From assembly GCF_020184175.1 (NCBI RefSeq), contig NC_065531.1:20109213-20173212 (forward strand): 64,000 nt of DNA. The letters run 5' to 3'. Position numbers and translations under genes: made by a program. This DNA comes from Aphis gossypii (Eukaryota; Arthropoda; Insecta; Hemiptera; Aphididae). The notes beneath the pieces were generated by a model. That model saw nothing but the letters and a program-made list of their open reading frames with translations. It was not told where the DNA came from and made no database searches. Shown here in pieces: positions 13,401 to 27,899 of the stretch (positions are counted from its first letter, which is position 1; each line of letters opens with the position of its first letter).

Positions 13401-16400
13401 GTATATGAATTTTGAAGAACGACAATAGTTAGCTAGATTCAGTTTAATTAAAATCTGTCGATAACGGTTTACAGGTATCTAATAAGACACCGAAGTATAA
13501 CTTTCAGTAACGATATTAACAGAAAAAAAACTGTATTATGTGTATAGGTAGGTACCTACAACTGTATACGAAGTTATCCATTTAAATGGCTACATACGCT
13601 TTCTAAGTATTTTTTTTCGGTTATAGGAAAAAAAAAATCATAATATACACAACTTTAAATACCTACCTACTATAATAGTTCGTACACATAAAAATCTAAT
13701 TATTATAAGATTATTACTTTTCTAAAAAAATTTATCACAAATATAATAATTATATGTATATGATATATAATTAAAAAATTATTTATATAAAAAAAAAAAA
13801 AAACAAGAGTTAACTTAGAAATCTATGGCGTATAGCTAGATGGTCTTGTAGGTACCTGTATAATTTGTGCACATGTAATAATTTTTCAGTAAATGAATTT
13901 TGCAGTCAGTGCAGGCGGTGTTTTTTATTTGATAAAAAATAAATAAATAATAAACACCTATGAGATGGATATATCGGTTATTCATTTCTCTCCTTTTTTA
14001 TATAGCCCTAAATCAAAATGTGTGCGCATTCCGCAATTATATGTATAAATAGTCGTCTAAACGAGTTTCGTAGACGCGGTTTTTTCCTCGGGCGGGACCG
14101 GTGATTAACGATTTCGGCGCTGAACTACTATTCTTATAATAGCATTGTATATAATATAGGCGTTACGAAGTACTAATGCAATATTCCCAAATGTATAAAA
14201 TGTGATGTATTTTATAATTGAAAATATAAAAACTACACTGATTAACAATAATAGAATAAATATCGAAAATGTTTTACGATATGGTCGTAAACTTAGTTTG
14301 AAAATAATATAACCATTTCGATCTTAAAAACATTAAATGATCTGTACTTAATTACGTATTTAATTCATGAATAACAGTAATTTAAATTTATTTAATTACC
14401 TATCATATGATAATTTATTGTTGTTTCAAATGAATATACAAGATAACTATTTTTCCTATGTATACAATAATTATAATCGAAAACAACGTTGAAGAAAAAT
14501 ATAGTATTTTTAACTAAATAATGTTATACATATACCTAAATCAATTTAAACTTATTATTATACTAAAAAAGTCTTGAAAAATAATTTTTACAGTTTAAAT
14601 TATTTGTTTTCATTTTCGTGTATAAGATACATAATACATATTATACATAATTTTAAGATTAACGTTTTATTTATACATTTAAAATAATGAAAAAATACAT
14701 TTATTTACCTATTTTTTCAACAGTTTAAATAAATAAAATGCATTTCTTTAGATTTTTAAAAAAAAATGTATATAATAATATAAATATTTTATAAAACTTT
14801 TTATGAATCATATGTGTGAGAATCATCTAATTAAAAATAAAAAAAACTAAATTAACCTATTTTCAAAAAACTATTCTTCATAATATTATAATATTTAATT
14901 TAAGTATATTAATATACCTATTTCATAATTCTGTCGTTTTAGTTTTGAGATAAAAGTAAACTATAATATTGATTTAAGAAAAAATATAATTATAATAAAT
15001 TAAAAACTATGAAAATATTTAACTTATTTTTAAATGTTTACACTGGTAAAATAAATATTTATTTTCGTATATGTTAAAAGTTTTTAAGTGAAAATTAAAA
15101 TTTTAATAGCTTCTCGCTAGGACAAGATATATTCTCAATTATTAATATAGTAAAAATTCTAATTTGTATACCTACTATTAAATATAAATAATGAGAACAT
15201 CTATTGAAGTACCGTCGTTTGATATTTTCAAAAACAAACATAACTCTTTTTATTATTTTATCAGCACTATATATATTTTACTACTTATGTATAAATTGTG
15301 TGATCAAAAGAAAAATATAGTTTTCAAAGAAGACCTCTAATATTTGTATTTATTATTCACTAATAATTAGAAACAAAGAAAATGTATCACAATACAAAAA
15401 CAAACCTTAATAATCAATTAGTAAAAATGTATATTGTGATTTGTCATTCGTATAGTATTAAAAGTCTATGTCTTTAAATCACATACATATTTCGCGACTG
15501 TCACTACAATATTAGATTTTTCAGAAGAGAAAAAAAAATGTAATCTGATCACAAGAAAAAATCATCATACTTATTTCTTTTCAAAAAATGATAATATAGG
15601 AGCTTAATTTAAATATTTTAGCTAAATTTATTTTATAGAATAAAATAAATCACAATTATTTAGTATTGAAATATTGAGATGTTGAGATATATTATTTTAG
15701 TAAAATATAAATGTTGTATAATAATATATAAGACAATGTTTACTAAAGTTTGTTGATAGAGTTGCTAATATTGCAGCTATTATTATATTATAATTTAAAT
15801 TATAGTACATAATAAAGATATAAAAAAAAATATTAAGAATCTTGATAGTCATTAATAATAGTTATAACCAGTTAAGTACACTTAAATTCTATAAATACTA
15901 TTATTTATTGTATGTAAATATAGTCAAGTGTCAATATTATTTTTAATTTAAAAAAAAATATATTATATATTTTATAATATAATTCATACAATTTTTACTA
16001 ATTATTGAAATAAAACATAACTCATTATCATGAATTCATTGGTTATAAAAATCTTTCACTTGGTGTAGGCTCAAGATAATATTTTAGTATGTGCAATGTG
16101 TACATACGTATAAATATAATATAATTGTAGAACTAAGTGAATATTATAACATAATTTACCTATCTAGCTGCCTACAAAATTATTAACATACATTAAATAA
16201 ATATAAGTTATTCGTATCTAAAACTTTCTATGTATATATTAACAACATGTTCTCAACTTTACAATGCCTTATACCTTCATTATTTTTCTGTAATATCTAC
16301 TATAATATAAATATAACTATACCATAAATTTACATTATATAATTTTCATACTACTTTAAATTCCTTATATTTAACTAAGTAAATGCAATTTTATAATTAT

Positions 16401-18359
16401 ATCACAAGATTATATTATTTACTTCATTGCATCTCCTAGATAATATCATGTAATTATATAGTTCATGGTATTGCAGTGACGGTAGTAACACAAAGATATC
16501 TAAGAAAGTATAAATAAGTTTTTTTTTATTTTAGTTGAGAAATAATTATATTAATATTAAATATTAACAATTAAAACCCAGAAAAATATGTAGGTCGTTG
16601 TTTTGATTTGTTCGATTTTTTTTAATAAAATAGAAACCATAGTAAAATAGTAAGACTATATAATAATATTATAATATTGGTAACAATGTTTTTATAATAT
16701 AGCATATATATTACGATACAATATTACAATATTCATTATTTTTAACTTAAAAATAATTAACATTATATAATATAAAATGTAATTTAGATAACTAATTATA
16801 CTGACTATATAAAATATATGGCTAAAATTTAATTATTAAAGTAAAACAATTATATTTTGTTTACACTATAAAAATTATCTTAAATTTATTTTTAAGTTAT
16901 GATAATTACAATATAATTTATTATACAATCTTATTACTCGTTTAAAAAAAAAAAAAAAAAACAACTTTAGAACAAACATATTTTTAATAACTGTGTAAAA
17001 CTTTAATGAAATTATAGTGTCATACATTATTGCTGTTTGTTTATACTGTTTATAGCATCCTGTAATTTGCATAAATAAAGTATATGTTTATGCATTTCCT
17101 ATTAATACAACATTGATAAGATAAGAAATACATATTATTATAGCCAAATATGGAGTTTTTTTTTAATTAAGTTTAAATGTAACTAATATTTTGATTTTTC
17201 AACCAAATGAAATGATAAACAGAATTCAAAAAATATAAAATCTATTTCAAATAAACTGAAATTAAGAAAATCAACTTGAAAAATATGCATTTTATTTTTA
17301 ATTATTTTACGAACTTTTACGAAAACAACATTTCCTTTGCTTAAAATTATAACTATAATATTGTATCACTAATTTAATTATCACAAAATTTGACGTATAA
17401 TATAATTGAATAAAATTATATTATTTTAATATAATAGTGATTTGATTAAGCTACATCTTATATAATTAATTAAAAAAAATATATGCATACAAAAATATAA
17501 ATCAAGTTACCATGCGTTATCAAAAAAATGTTGCACGAAAATTGCATGTAACGTTCTACCTACCTACTTTAAACCGAAACTGGTGCGAATGTTTTAAAAA
17601 ACTTTCAAAGAATTTGAAAAATAACATATTTAAACGTCACTCGTGGATTTAAAATCCATAAAGGCACTAGAGAACAAAAGTTTTAGAGGTTTTTTTACTG
17701 ACTCTCACGATGTTTTTCTATGGAAGGTATCAATGTTAACCTAGCAGCTGCTAAAAAACTACTCCTTCCCTTCTTTTGAAATATATCTAAAAAGACTGAT
17801 TTGGCATATAAGAAAACCATGATATGTTTGTACTTGGACATCAGTGTTGAATGTATATTACGTATATAATATATATAATATTGTTATTATTATTATTTAT
17901 AATTTTTTTATCGTTAAACAGTAATATTCTCAATAAATTTATTTATATATATAAAAAAATATATTCTTTCATAGTATAAATACATTACAAATTGACTGCA
18001 TAGATACAATTTATTTTTACGTTTATTTCCATTTATTTCTTATTATAAGTGTTAACAAATATTTTTTTTTTTTTTTGAATTGTATAATTTCTTTAAATTC
18101 ACTAAAATCATGTAAAAAAAAAAGAATACGGCATATTTCAATAAAACATAATTAAATTAAAAAAAATCACAAATCACCGATTATACCACATGATATTATA
18201 CGAATTAAAATGAAGTATTCCGAATATTAGATAGCGATCTAATATTAAATAATATAATTAATAAATCTCAGTCCGTTTGACGGTGTATGAATAATTTCAT
18301 TTTGTTTACAAGCTGCAGCAACGTAACAGTGGATACGTATAATATTTCCCTTTATCATA
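13401..18359. other. Gene-free AT-rich stretch
   Basis: AT-rich with TACCTACC-type words (13660, 17560) and homopolymers. The single open frame at 16875-17072 spans a poly-A run. Nothing recognisable. Confidence 0.65.
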
Positions 18360-18850
18360 TTATTATAAGAAACCATCGATGCAAACGACCGACGACGGAT
18401 CGAATTATGCCGAGCCATTTCCTCGGCGAGGACGACGAATGACGATGGACGTTGAGAAACGGTGTATTTTTCAGTACGCCATCGTTAGATAGTCTCGACA
18501 TCAATATGAATCACAGTGTTCGTTTCTCCGGATCGGGTCTCCAGGGACGAAGGGCTACGTTTTTTTTTCCTCGACCGGAATCCAAAGTGTTCGCTGAACG
18601 TCCTACAGAACTCAGCCAACTATCGAATCGGTGAGCCATTACCACCGTTATAATATAACAGTACGACGATCAGAGACGGGATTTCTGATTTACGGTGGTT
18701 GTATCGGTTCAACGTGATAGTTTCGAATCTATTTTCGGATATTTGTCACCACAGGCGCAACTACTGTGGCAGCTGAGGCTACAGCATATACTGTTTCTGC
18801 AATTTAAATATATATATAAATATAAACGCACTGCGCTGGTTGACGACGAC
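18360..18850. promoter_or_regulatory. GC-richer island around the 18.5 kb exon candidate
   Basis: Elevated GC with CG dinucleotides between AT-rich flanks. It contains the symmetric exon candidate at 18475-18630. No TATA box or initiator placement could be supported. Confidence 0.25.
18475..18630 (+). CDS. Candidate internal exon of an unknown plus-strand gene
   Basis: Flanked by a good acceptor (GTGTATTTTTCAG) and a strong donor (CG|GTGAGC). It is 156 bases long and enters and leaves in phase 2, so it is a symmetric exon. The open frame reads STPSLDSLDINMNHSVRF, SGSGLQGRRATFFFPRPES and KVFAERPTELSQLSNR, a plausible Ser-rich regulatory segment. It sits in a GC-richer island. I do not recognise the protein and found no partner exon. 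Alternatively it is chance in a promoter-like island. Confidence 0.35.
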
Positions 18851-21800
18851 TAAGAAAAAATTTACATATTCGAATTAATATAATATAATAGTGCCTTCCG
18901 GCTTATTTGTTTTCATATTTTTATTTGTATAGAGTATAGACATTGGTTAGTATTACTGATAAAATATAATAAAATATGGATAATAAAAATGGTGTATCCC
19001 AAACAATCATCCATGTGTGCAATAATAATAAAATACTAAATAAATCTTATTTATTTACTCGCCTCGCACTCCTTTAATAATACCTCGATCATCTATTGTA
19101 CTGACTTCAAAAACTAAGGTACTGACGATTTTTAATGGCTCTGAAATAGTCTGAATATTAACTGCAGGGATGTACTACTTCTGCGAAAAAATAATGAAAA
19201 GCCACGTCAATGTAGATCTACATACTAATTGTATGTGACTGAAGTCTATTCACTGGGGTACGGTATATAATATATAGGTAGGTTTTGTCTACAAAGGTTA
19301 ATAGATATATATTATGCGTATCATCCTGTTAGCTATAATAATCTCACTATTATAACGTATCACGATGATTATGGTTCTTTTTAAACAATATTTTATAATG
19401 ATATTTTAAAAGAATATTTTTGTTTTATGATTATTTCATCTACATAGCTTATAATAATAATATATATTATCACTTTTTAAAACTGCTTTGAGTAAAGTTA
19501 ATTCCATTTTTTTCCCATAATAATTTATCATAAAAATGTTTCCATTTTCAATGTAATATCATATTAGTTGGTTTTATTTTCATAAAAAACTTAATATTTA
19601 CAATATTATAATGCAATTGTATTGGTTTAATTTTGTAACCGTAATATTATTCTAACTCATATAACAGCTAAAAACCATAAATAAATTATTCAGTGACTTA
19701 AATATAATTATGAATGTGAGTAATTACTACTTTAAATTGTTGACTGTACATTTAACTATTTTTGTTATTTCTAAAATAGAAAATATTGTATAGGTTAAAA
19801 AATAAAACGATTGTTATTATAACTTAAATTAGTTAGGAATAATTATTGTGTACTAACCAAACTAAGCGTTAACCAGATTAAGGTTCAGATTAGACGTTTT
19901 CGTTAAAACAACATCTTAAATGCATAATTCAATGTTACTTTTTAATTAATAATTTCTTAATATTATATAGTTGGAATCTTTGTTTATATTTTTTTAAGTA
20001 TTATCATAATTATATATGGAAAAACTAATTATTGATTTTTACACCAATAACTATTACTTATACAATATAAAATGATTATTTTTAGAATAGTTAAATTTAC
20101 CAACTAATAATATTTAAAACATTGTATCACCTGAAATTGATAAGTGATTGGATTCACTTGACATTTCAAACCTTTTTTGGGTAACTTATAAAATTAATTG
20201 TGCGGAATACTAAATTTTATGATTCTAATATTATACTTGTATAATGTATCTTAATTGCATAATATGCCTGAAAAATGTGTACTGCCCCAAATGGCGATGA
20301 CATAATTTAAAAATTAAAAAATTAAACATACATCGTTTTAAAATTAATACATTCATCGCTCCACGTAGAATATAAAATTAATTTTTATAATATAATGTTA
20401 AATAATAAATAAAAATAAAATAAATACACTAGGTATTATATAATTTCATTATAAAATATATTAATATATTATAATAATAATTAATATGTGAACAATGGTA
20501 ATTATTTAATGCACACTTAAAAAATATGATAATAATTATTATCTGATATCGTTTTTCATAAGTCAATATTAACTTTTATTAAAATTACATACCAGCTATA
20601 ACTTGGGTATAACAAAATTGATTTTTGCCAATAAACTCATAAAACTTTATTATTTAGGTAATTTTCTGAATTGCTCTCAACGCATATTAATAAAATTCCA
20701 TATTATACTAAAACCATATACTTGTGATATTGGCATATTGTATTAAATTTCAATTACATTTTACCATAAATTCACTAAAATTATCAAAAATAATATTTAA
20801 TATAAAACTATTATAATAACTATTTACGAATTTTTCGAAATAAAATAACGCGTACGTGAACAAGTGAATGATTTGCTGAAATATAATTTAATTACAACGT
20901 CTACGGATTTGAAAAAAATGTATATAATAGTTATGTCACATTTTAATTTGTTGAGTATGGCAATAATAATTATTAAATTACTTGTATAATATATTTCAAA
21001 CAAATCAGAATTTACTCTACAGTAGGTAGCATAAATTAATATATTAATAATATAACGACGGGAGAGGATTCGATCGTCATATTTGGATTTTTGAATTTTT
21101 TTTTTTATACCATATAAAAGCTGATGTACATACCTACCATTAAAATAAAATATGCTTAATAGATTAATTACATTAGTTATAAATTGAACCCCAAAGTCAC
21201 TTCAACTATTTATACAACACATTAAAGGTATAATATTATGTATATAATAAAGATTAGGTAAAATCATCGCCTACATAATTGAAATGTATGGATTTATATT
21301 AACAACCAATAATTATTACAATATTAATTGGCCCGATTATTTAGTTTTTTCAATGGTTTCATATTCGCTTACAAGCGAATTAAGTGAAGGATGTTCAGTC
21401 ATCTGAATTATTGTTTGATAATTGGAAAATCAAACGAACATTATTTTTGATAGAAGTACGTATTAAAACTCGAATTGGTGAGGCGGTGAAGCTTAACATT
21501 ATCCCTTGTATCGATTGCCTAGTGCTATCTTGGCAGGTCATCTTCTGCCCGTACTCTTTCTTTTCAATTTAAAAATATCTTTAATCAGTATCTAAAGGCG
21601 TGTACATTTAATTTTTCTTTTTCTGCTTGTTTAATCCGATTACAAAATCTTACCGCCGTACATAATACCAAGTTAGTGTGCACGTATCCGATAACAATTA
21701 AATTAGAAAAACTTGAGATTCAAAACATAAATAATACCATAAACAACTTTTGTATCATACCATCGTGAAGTAATAAAACAATTAATGGTATAGGTAACGA

Positions 21801-24800
21801 GGTATTATAACTTCGCCATAGTCGCGACTCATAAGAAAATCTATGTAATGTACGTATGTGTTTATTTTTTTATATGCCAAAATTTTTATTTTAAGCGTCT
21901 AAACAAAAAAAATATTGGTCAATTTGGATACTGTGGTTTGTAAATATTTTTGAGTAGTCGTCGGGTGTTTAGTTTTCATTTCAAATGTATACATTTAAAG
22001 CTTACACTTATTTCCATTTGTTACAATAATTATTTGGTGAAGGTATCACTATATTTTCCTAACCTATTATGAGCCACTCATATATTCTACAACATCACAG
22101 ATGGCGGCCGGCCTAGTGATCAAAATTTAGTAGTTGAAATATAATATTTAAAAACAACAACAATATTGTCAAAATCATGGGAAATCGAAAAAACATAGCC
22201 TCTGCATTAGTGTAGCTAAATTGCCTATCTATGACGCCGTGTGATCTTAAATGTTTTATTGTAAAAGAATAATGTATTGAAAAAAAAATTATGACTATTA
22301 TAAGATACCGAGAAAACGGACACAAATAATATATTGGCGATTGTCCAATTCAAAACATTAAAAATGAATTTAAAGCGTCTATTTAGTTTATATTTACTTT
22401 TTATAAAACTAAGTGTTTTTGTTTACTAGAAAGTAATACAATATATATTTTTAGATGTGAAGAAAACAGTTATATAATTAAATAATTTTATAATATCTAA
22501 TTATAAGTTTTTCTTGATTTTAGCAACCTAAAAAATTAATTTAGTTCAAACGTATACTTAGAACCATCAATTAACTCCAAGGTAAAACCTATTCTCATAC
22601 CTGTTTATTGGTAGTTTAATGGGTTTCGTTTTTTTTTTTACAGACTTAATACTTGTTCTATGATTCACAATTTGCCTAATTACTTCGTGTAAAGTTTACA
22701 CAACATATGAATTACTTGCATTTGACGTTTGTAATATCAATATTATTGAACTATTACGTTACTAACACCATGATTTATAATGTAACACCGCGTTCTTTAA
22801 AGCATATCTTATTAGTTTAATTTTAATATTGAAATTTATTTTTCTGCCATTAAAAAGGAACATAAATCGAAATTAAAATGTTACTCTTTAGTTACCTCTA
22901 TATAAATAGTGAAACTAATATTGCAATTTTTTAATTTTCACATTATTACATAATATTTTTCACATTTAAATATTAAAAAATATGTATTATATTATATTAT
23001 ATTACATTTCGATGTAAATTTCAAAAGCATTATATTTTAATATATTGATTTACTTTGGAATGTTTTAACTAAATTTCGAAATTTGATTAGTCACTCACTC
23101 AACTTATACTTCATAACTATTAATCATACACTTTATTTTTGTGTGAAATTACACTACGTTTTTGACATTATGTCATATATGTATATGTACACTGAAATAA
23201 ATGTATTTATTACACGAACCAATTTCGTATAAAAGACAGTTGACGATAACAAAATATTTATTATCAAGAAAATATATGAGGTAAAGGTATATGTATTTTT
23301 AGATTAAGTTAAATTATTTTTTTTATTAATATTTCATATAACTAAATAATGCATGCAACGCAAAATCATAGTTGTATGAAAAAAAAAAACAAAAAAAATG
23401 ATTGGTTTATTTAAAATTAGGATAACATAAAACTGCATACATGCATTTTTGTTCTACTTTATGAGTAATAAAAAAATATATTATTCCACAAACACATAAT
23501 TTCTATAACTATAATACTATGTATATAAATTAGTGATATGACTGTTCCAATTATAACTACACAAAACAAATCTATGAGATATAAATTAGTTTGGTAATGT
23601 ACTGTACCTACATATTATATCATTTTTCCATGGGGTTTCACGAATAAATTATGATATTATTAGCAATAATTCATTTAAACAATAACTAAAAACATAAAAC
23701 ATTAATTCATATAATATAAACAATAAGATGTATATTTGATAATATGTCTTACTACGCATATTCATTAATAAAATTAGTTATTGTTTTGAGACTTAACATT
23801 TATATATAAATATATGTTAGCAATGAGATTGGAATCAATGTAAGGTTTGAAAAGACAACGCAAGGTGGAAATTTCCTTCACAGTTTTCTGTATAGCACTA
23901 TAACTACATTTATACATAGAATAGAAATGTAAGAGTCATACCTGCATCGAATCAATTTACACTTATGTGAAATTGATGATAATTCGTGCATAAACATGAC
24001 ACTGCACACACATTCATTCCTCATTAATATTTAATCCTCGACTCCTATGGACAATACGTAATTCACCTATACGTGTCAAAAAAAAAAAAAAAAAATTAAA
24101 TATGGTATCTCTGGAGAGTCATAAAATATTCTATCATACTCACAATAGCGCCTTAAAATCGCACATTTACGTGAATAAATCAATAATAAATTTAAGCGCT
24201 TGCACAAGGGTGACACTCATATTTGCTCAAATGTATAAACTGATAAAGGATCATAAATGTTACAATTTATAAATTTATTATCCGTAAACATAATCAAAAT
24301 GTACAGTCCAATCCGAGTAATAATCATAAATAGAAATCATAGTTCACTAGTAATAAAAATAAATAAATAATTTTGATTTATTAACGACTGACTTTATTTA
24401 AGTTGGTTTTTAGTACTTTTATTATGAACGAACGCAGTCGTTTCAACTAAAATTTAAATGGTTAAAGTAAACGACGTATATTTTTATAATAATATATTAA
24501 TATATTTTTAATAACTATAATATTACAGCGTACGATAAAAAACTACAGCTAAAATTAAAATGCATAAATGTACAATATGTATAATGTATATTATATTACA
24601 TAGTTTTCGAAAATAACTCGTTTTAGACTTTTAGGTTATTAATTGAACTCATTAAATATAATTGATAGTCCTCAAATTTAAAAATGACATAAAGCCATCC
24701 TGTAAAAACGTCCAGCTTGAACCAATATTTGTTGATCAATATTGCACTTTGTGTCCATAAATATCCATTAACTGAAACAACTTGTATATTCTAGAGGGTA

Positions 24801-27059
24801 ACACCCAAGTAGTCCAAAAATAACACTATAAATTCATAACTGTATAGGAATGAAAAACATGAAGAAAAAAAACTTAAGTAGTGTTATTTATCAAACAGCT
24901 GAAGTAGAATCTAACAATGAAACATATTTATAAATAATCAATAAGTTACAAACATGTCACCCTCGTGCACGTGTGTATTATTGTTTACATGAACTAATAT
25001 GTAGTAGGTATACGTCTTGTTTAACGGAAAAAAAATAATTAAAGCCTAGGTTTTAATTCAAGAATATAAGAACAGTTTTAATTAAAAGAAGAAAATATAC
25101 GACATGAATTAATCATGAAGTGAAATAAATAATAATGCATAAATAACAATTTGTTACATTTACGTTTGCTGAAAATTGGATTGTAACGTCATGTTTGAAC
25201 TTTATTTTAATCAAAGTTTTTTTTTTTTTTTTAATAAAGTTCTTGCATGAGAATTTGCTTATTAACAATTTTTTATTACAAAGATAAAACGTTGTTAATG
25301 TTTACCACGTTGAATATAAAACATGGTTATTTTAATCAAAAAATTATTTTGTTTTAACAATAGTTAAAATTTTGATCATTTTTCTTTTCTTACATAAATT
25401 TTAACGGTAAAGATGATCTGAATGTTTATTATACTTAACATATCTAACCCCTATAAAACGCATAAACCCTTTAATGTTAAAATGGTTTTACAAATTAATG
25501 TTAAGCATTTACAATACGTTGGTATAATAATAATATTATTAAAGTTAACCATGGATAACTGTTTATACAAAAAAAGTTATAAAGAACACTAACATATCTA
25601 GCGGAGACAAAACATAAAAATAATTGATTTCATCTTTAAATGTAATTTACTTAATAAACTTTAACATAGTAAACAGTAGTCACTCATAAATTTCAAATGC
25701 TACTATGTATTTATGTAAATTTTATTTTATTTTATACAACTATACTACAACAAACATATCTCATGGGCACAAGTAACCAATATTTAAATATATATGTATA
25801 TATATTTATTTTGGTGAGTGGGAAGTTTCCACTGGGAACTTATATTATATCCTATTATATTGAAAAAAAATGGTTTATTTTAGTACAATATGCGATGATA
25901 TTTTCTCGCAAATAATAATTATTGTATTTATTTTTCTAAATAAGAGACTTAAATTATAAGTATATTATTAACTGTACTTGTTTTAGAGAGAGATTCAGTT
26001 TTATAGATATTGGAATTATGTCTTATTTGCTTAATTTTTATACTTAAAAAAAAAAAAAAAAAGTAATGATAGAAAAAAAAACACATAATTAAAATACATA
26101 TATTGTAATTGATTGTAAATGAATACATTTATCGTTCCATTTAAAATCAAAAATATATAATATTTCAAAACCATTGTCCATTTGGAATTACGAGTACATT
26201 ATAAATTATTATTAAAAATTAGTTTATATTTTATGATTATAATTTTGTTTAATTAAAATTGCTGTTATTAACCAGTAAAAATAATTTATTAAACTATAAT
26301 CTGTTTAAATATGGCATACCACGTATATATATATGTATTATGAAATATTAATTATTTATGGTTATTTTGATCCCAGCTTTACCTATTTTGGAGAATTAGT
26401 AGATATAATTTCCACTACCAACTACTCTCCAACTAAAGGGTTGTGGTGGTATTGTTATTGATAGTTTGGATCAAACAGATAAATATAATTACTATATATA
26501 GTAGTTTTCTGCAACATTGTTTACATTGATTGAGCTTATAAGATAAGGTTATAAGATCGTTGTGTTAACTATATGGGTTGCCCCTTATATTGAATATTTA
26601 AAAAGGGGTTTTGTTATTAACTTGACATACTGTGAAAACTCTATATCTCTTTGATGTTAGATTGTTTAACTATTTAAGTTCGTTGTTTATTGTAAGCTAT
26701 ATAGCAGTGAACACAAATTTTCTATTGAATAGAAGGGAGTTTATGAAAATTTTAATATAATGGTTTTCGATTTCATAAATAAAAAAACCTCTAATTCATT
26801 TAAAAAAATATATCTACCATATACATATTATTTGAATTTAGTCAATAGCTATATTCTTATAAATAGGTAGTCAAACAATTTCTAAGATCTGGGTGTTTTC
26901 AATTTGATAAGCATAGTGAGTTTGTCTTAAAATATTTTTCTCTGTTCATCACATTTTTAATCAATTCATAGCAAATATCAAATAGGTAGCAAAGTATAAT
27001 ACGTATATTTTAAATTATTGAACATGAATTTGTGACATGGAGACAAGGTTAAAATTTAA
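18851..27059. other. Gene-free AT-rich stretch
   Basis: AT-rich DNA with poly-A/T runs (23380, 24079, 25218, 26046) and an ATTAT pentamer run near 22985. Open frames at 21384, 22113 and 25697 are isolated and unlike known families. Confidence 0.6.
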
Positions 27060-27470
27060 AATATTAATACGATGCCTTTTAGATTTTGAACGAAGTGATG
27101 AATGTGTTGATTCTACAATGTGTGTTTAAAAAAAATTGTTTTGTAAAGTGAATATCTTTGGTGCATTATAGAGGTCAAAAGTAAACATTTTTCAACAGTT
27201 TTCAAAAAAATCGAGAAAAACAAAAAAAAAGTGACAAAAAAATGGGAATTTTTACGCAAATTCAGTTTTCGACCAAATCGATTTTTTTTTTTTGACCAGT
27301 GCTTTTTTGTATGCAAAAATATAAAAATATAACAAAAATGGCAGTTGAGTGTAACTATAAGTCATAACATAATATAAATCGATAGTTGATACCAAACTGG
27401 GCAATCCACCTAAGGAGGGTGGTCATATCTCCCAAGGTCGAAAATTTGGTGTTGTTTTATTTTTGACAAT
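27060..27470. repeat. Aphid-type dispersed repeat block
   Basis: Starts with AGATTTTGAACGAAGTGATG, a variant of the GATTCTGAACGGAGTGAT word seen elsewhere in the window. It continues with the A/T-rich, ATCGA-containing sequence that I recall following this word in other aphid sequences. Open frames inside it (for example 27113-27316) are low-complexity. Boundaries are approximate; no terminal repeats were seen. Confidence 0.45.
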
Positions 27471-27899
27471 ACTTACATTCGATTGCCGTATTAGAGTGAT
27501 AAGTACTGAGTAGTCAGTAAATAGTAATCACCGGTGAAAATCGATTTACACGCAACTGCAACTGTATTACGTTAGACCACGGTCAATAGGGGATGCATAT
27601 TTGAAATTGTATATGAATTCAATATAAAATAAAAAGTGACGCCCAGGTAGTTATTTTTATTATATTATATTATATTTTAAGTATATCCTACATTATGTAT
27701 TATTACTATTAAACATTGTAGAATTTATCGGCAAAAATAGAATAGGTAAATTTAAAATTAAACATTTATTTTTAAATAGGTATTCAAAAAACGTTTTCAA
27801 TTTTATTTTAAGAATCGGTTATTTATAGCTAATAGGTAGATAATAAATAAATAAATAAAAACACGTAAAAACAACTAAGTTTGGCCATTAACTTCTATA

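Noticed and set aside
24590..24790. Minus-strand frame NGYLWTQSAILINKYWFKLD
   Set aside because: Looked mobile-element-like but matches no transposase motif I can name, and stops lie close upstream.
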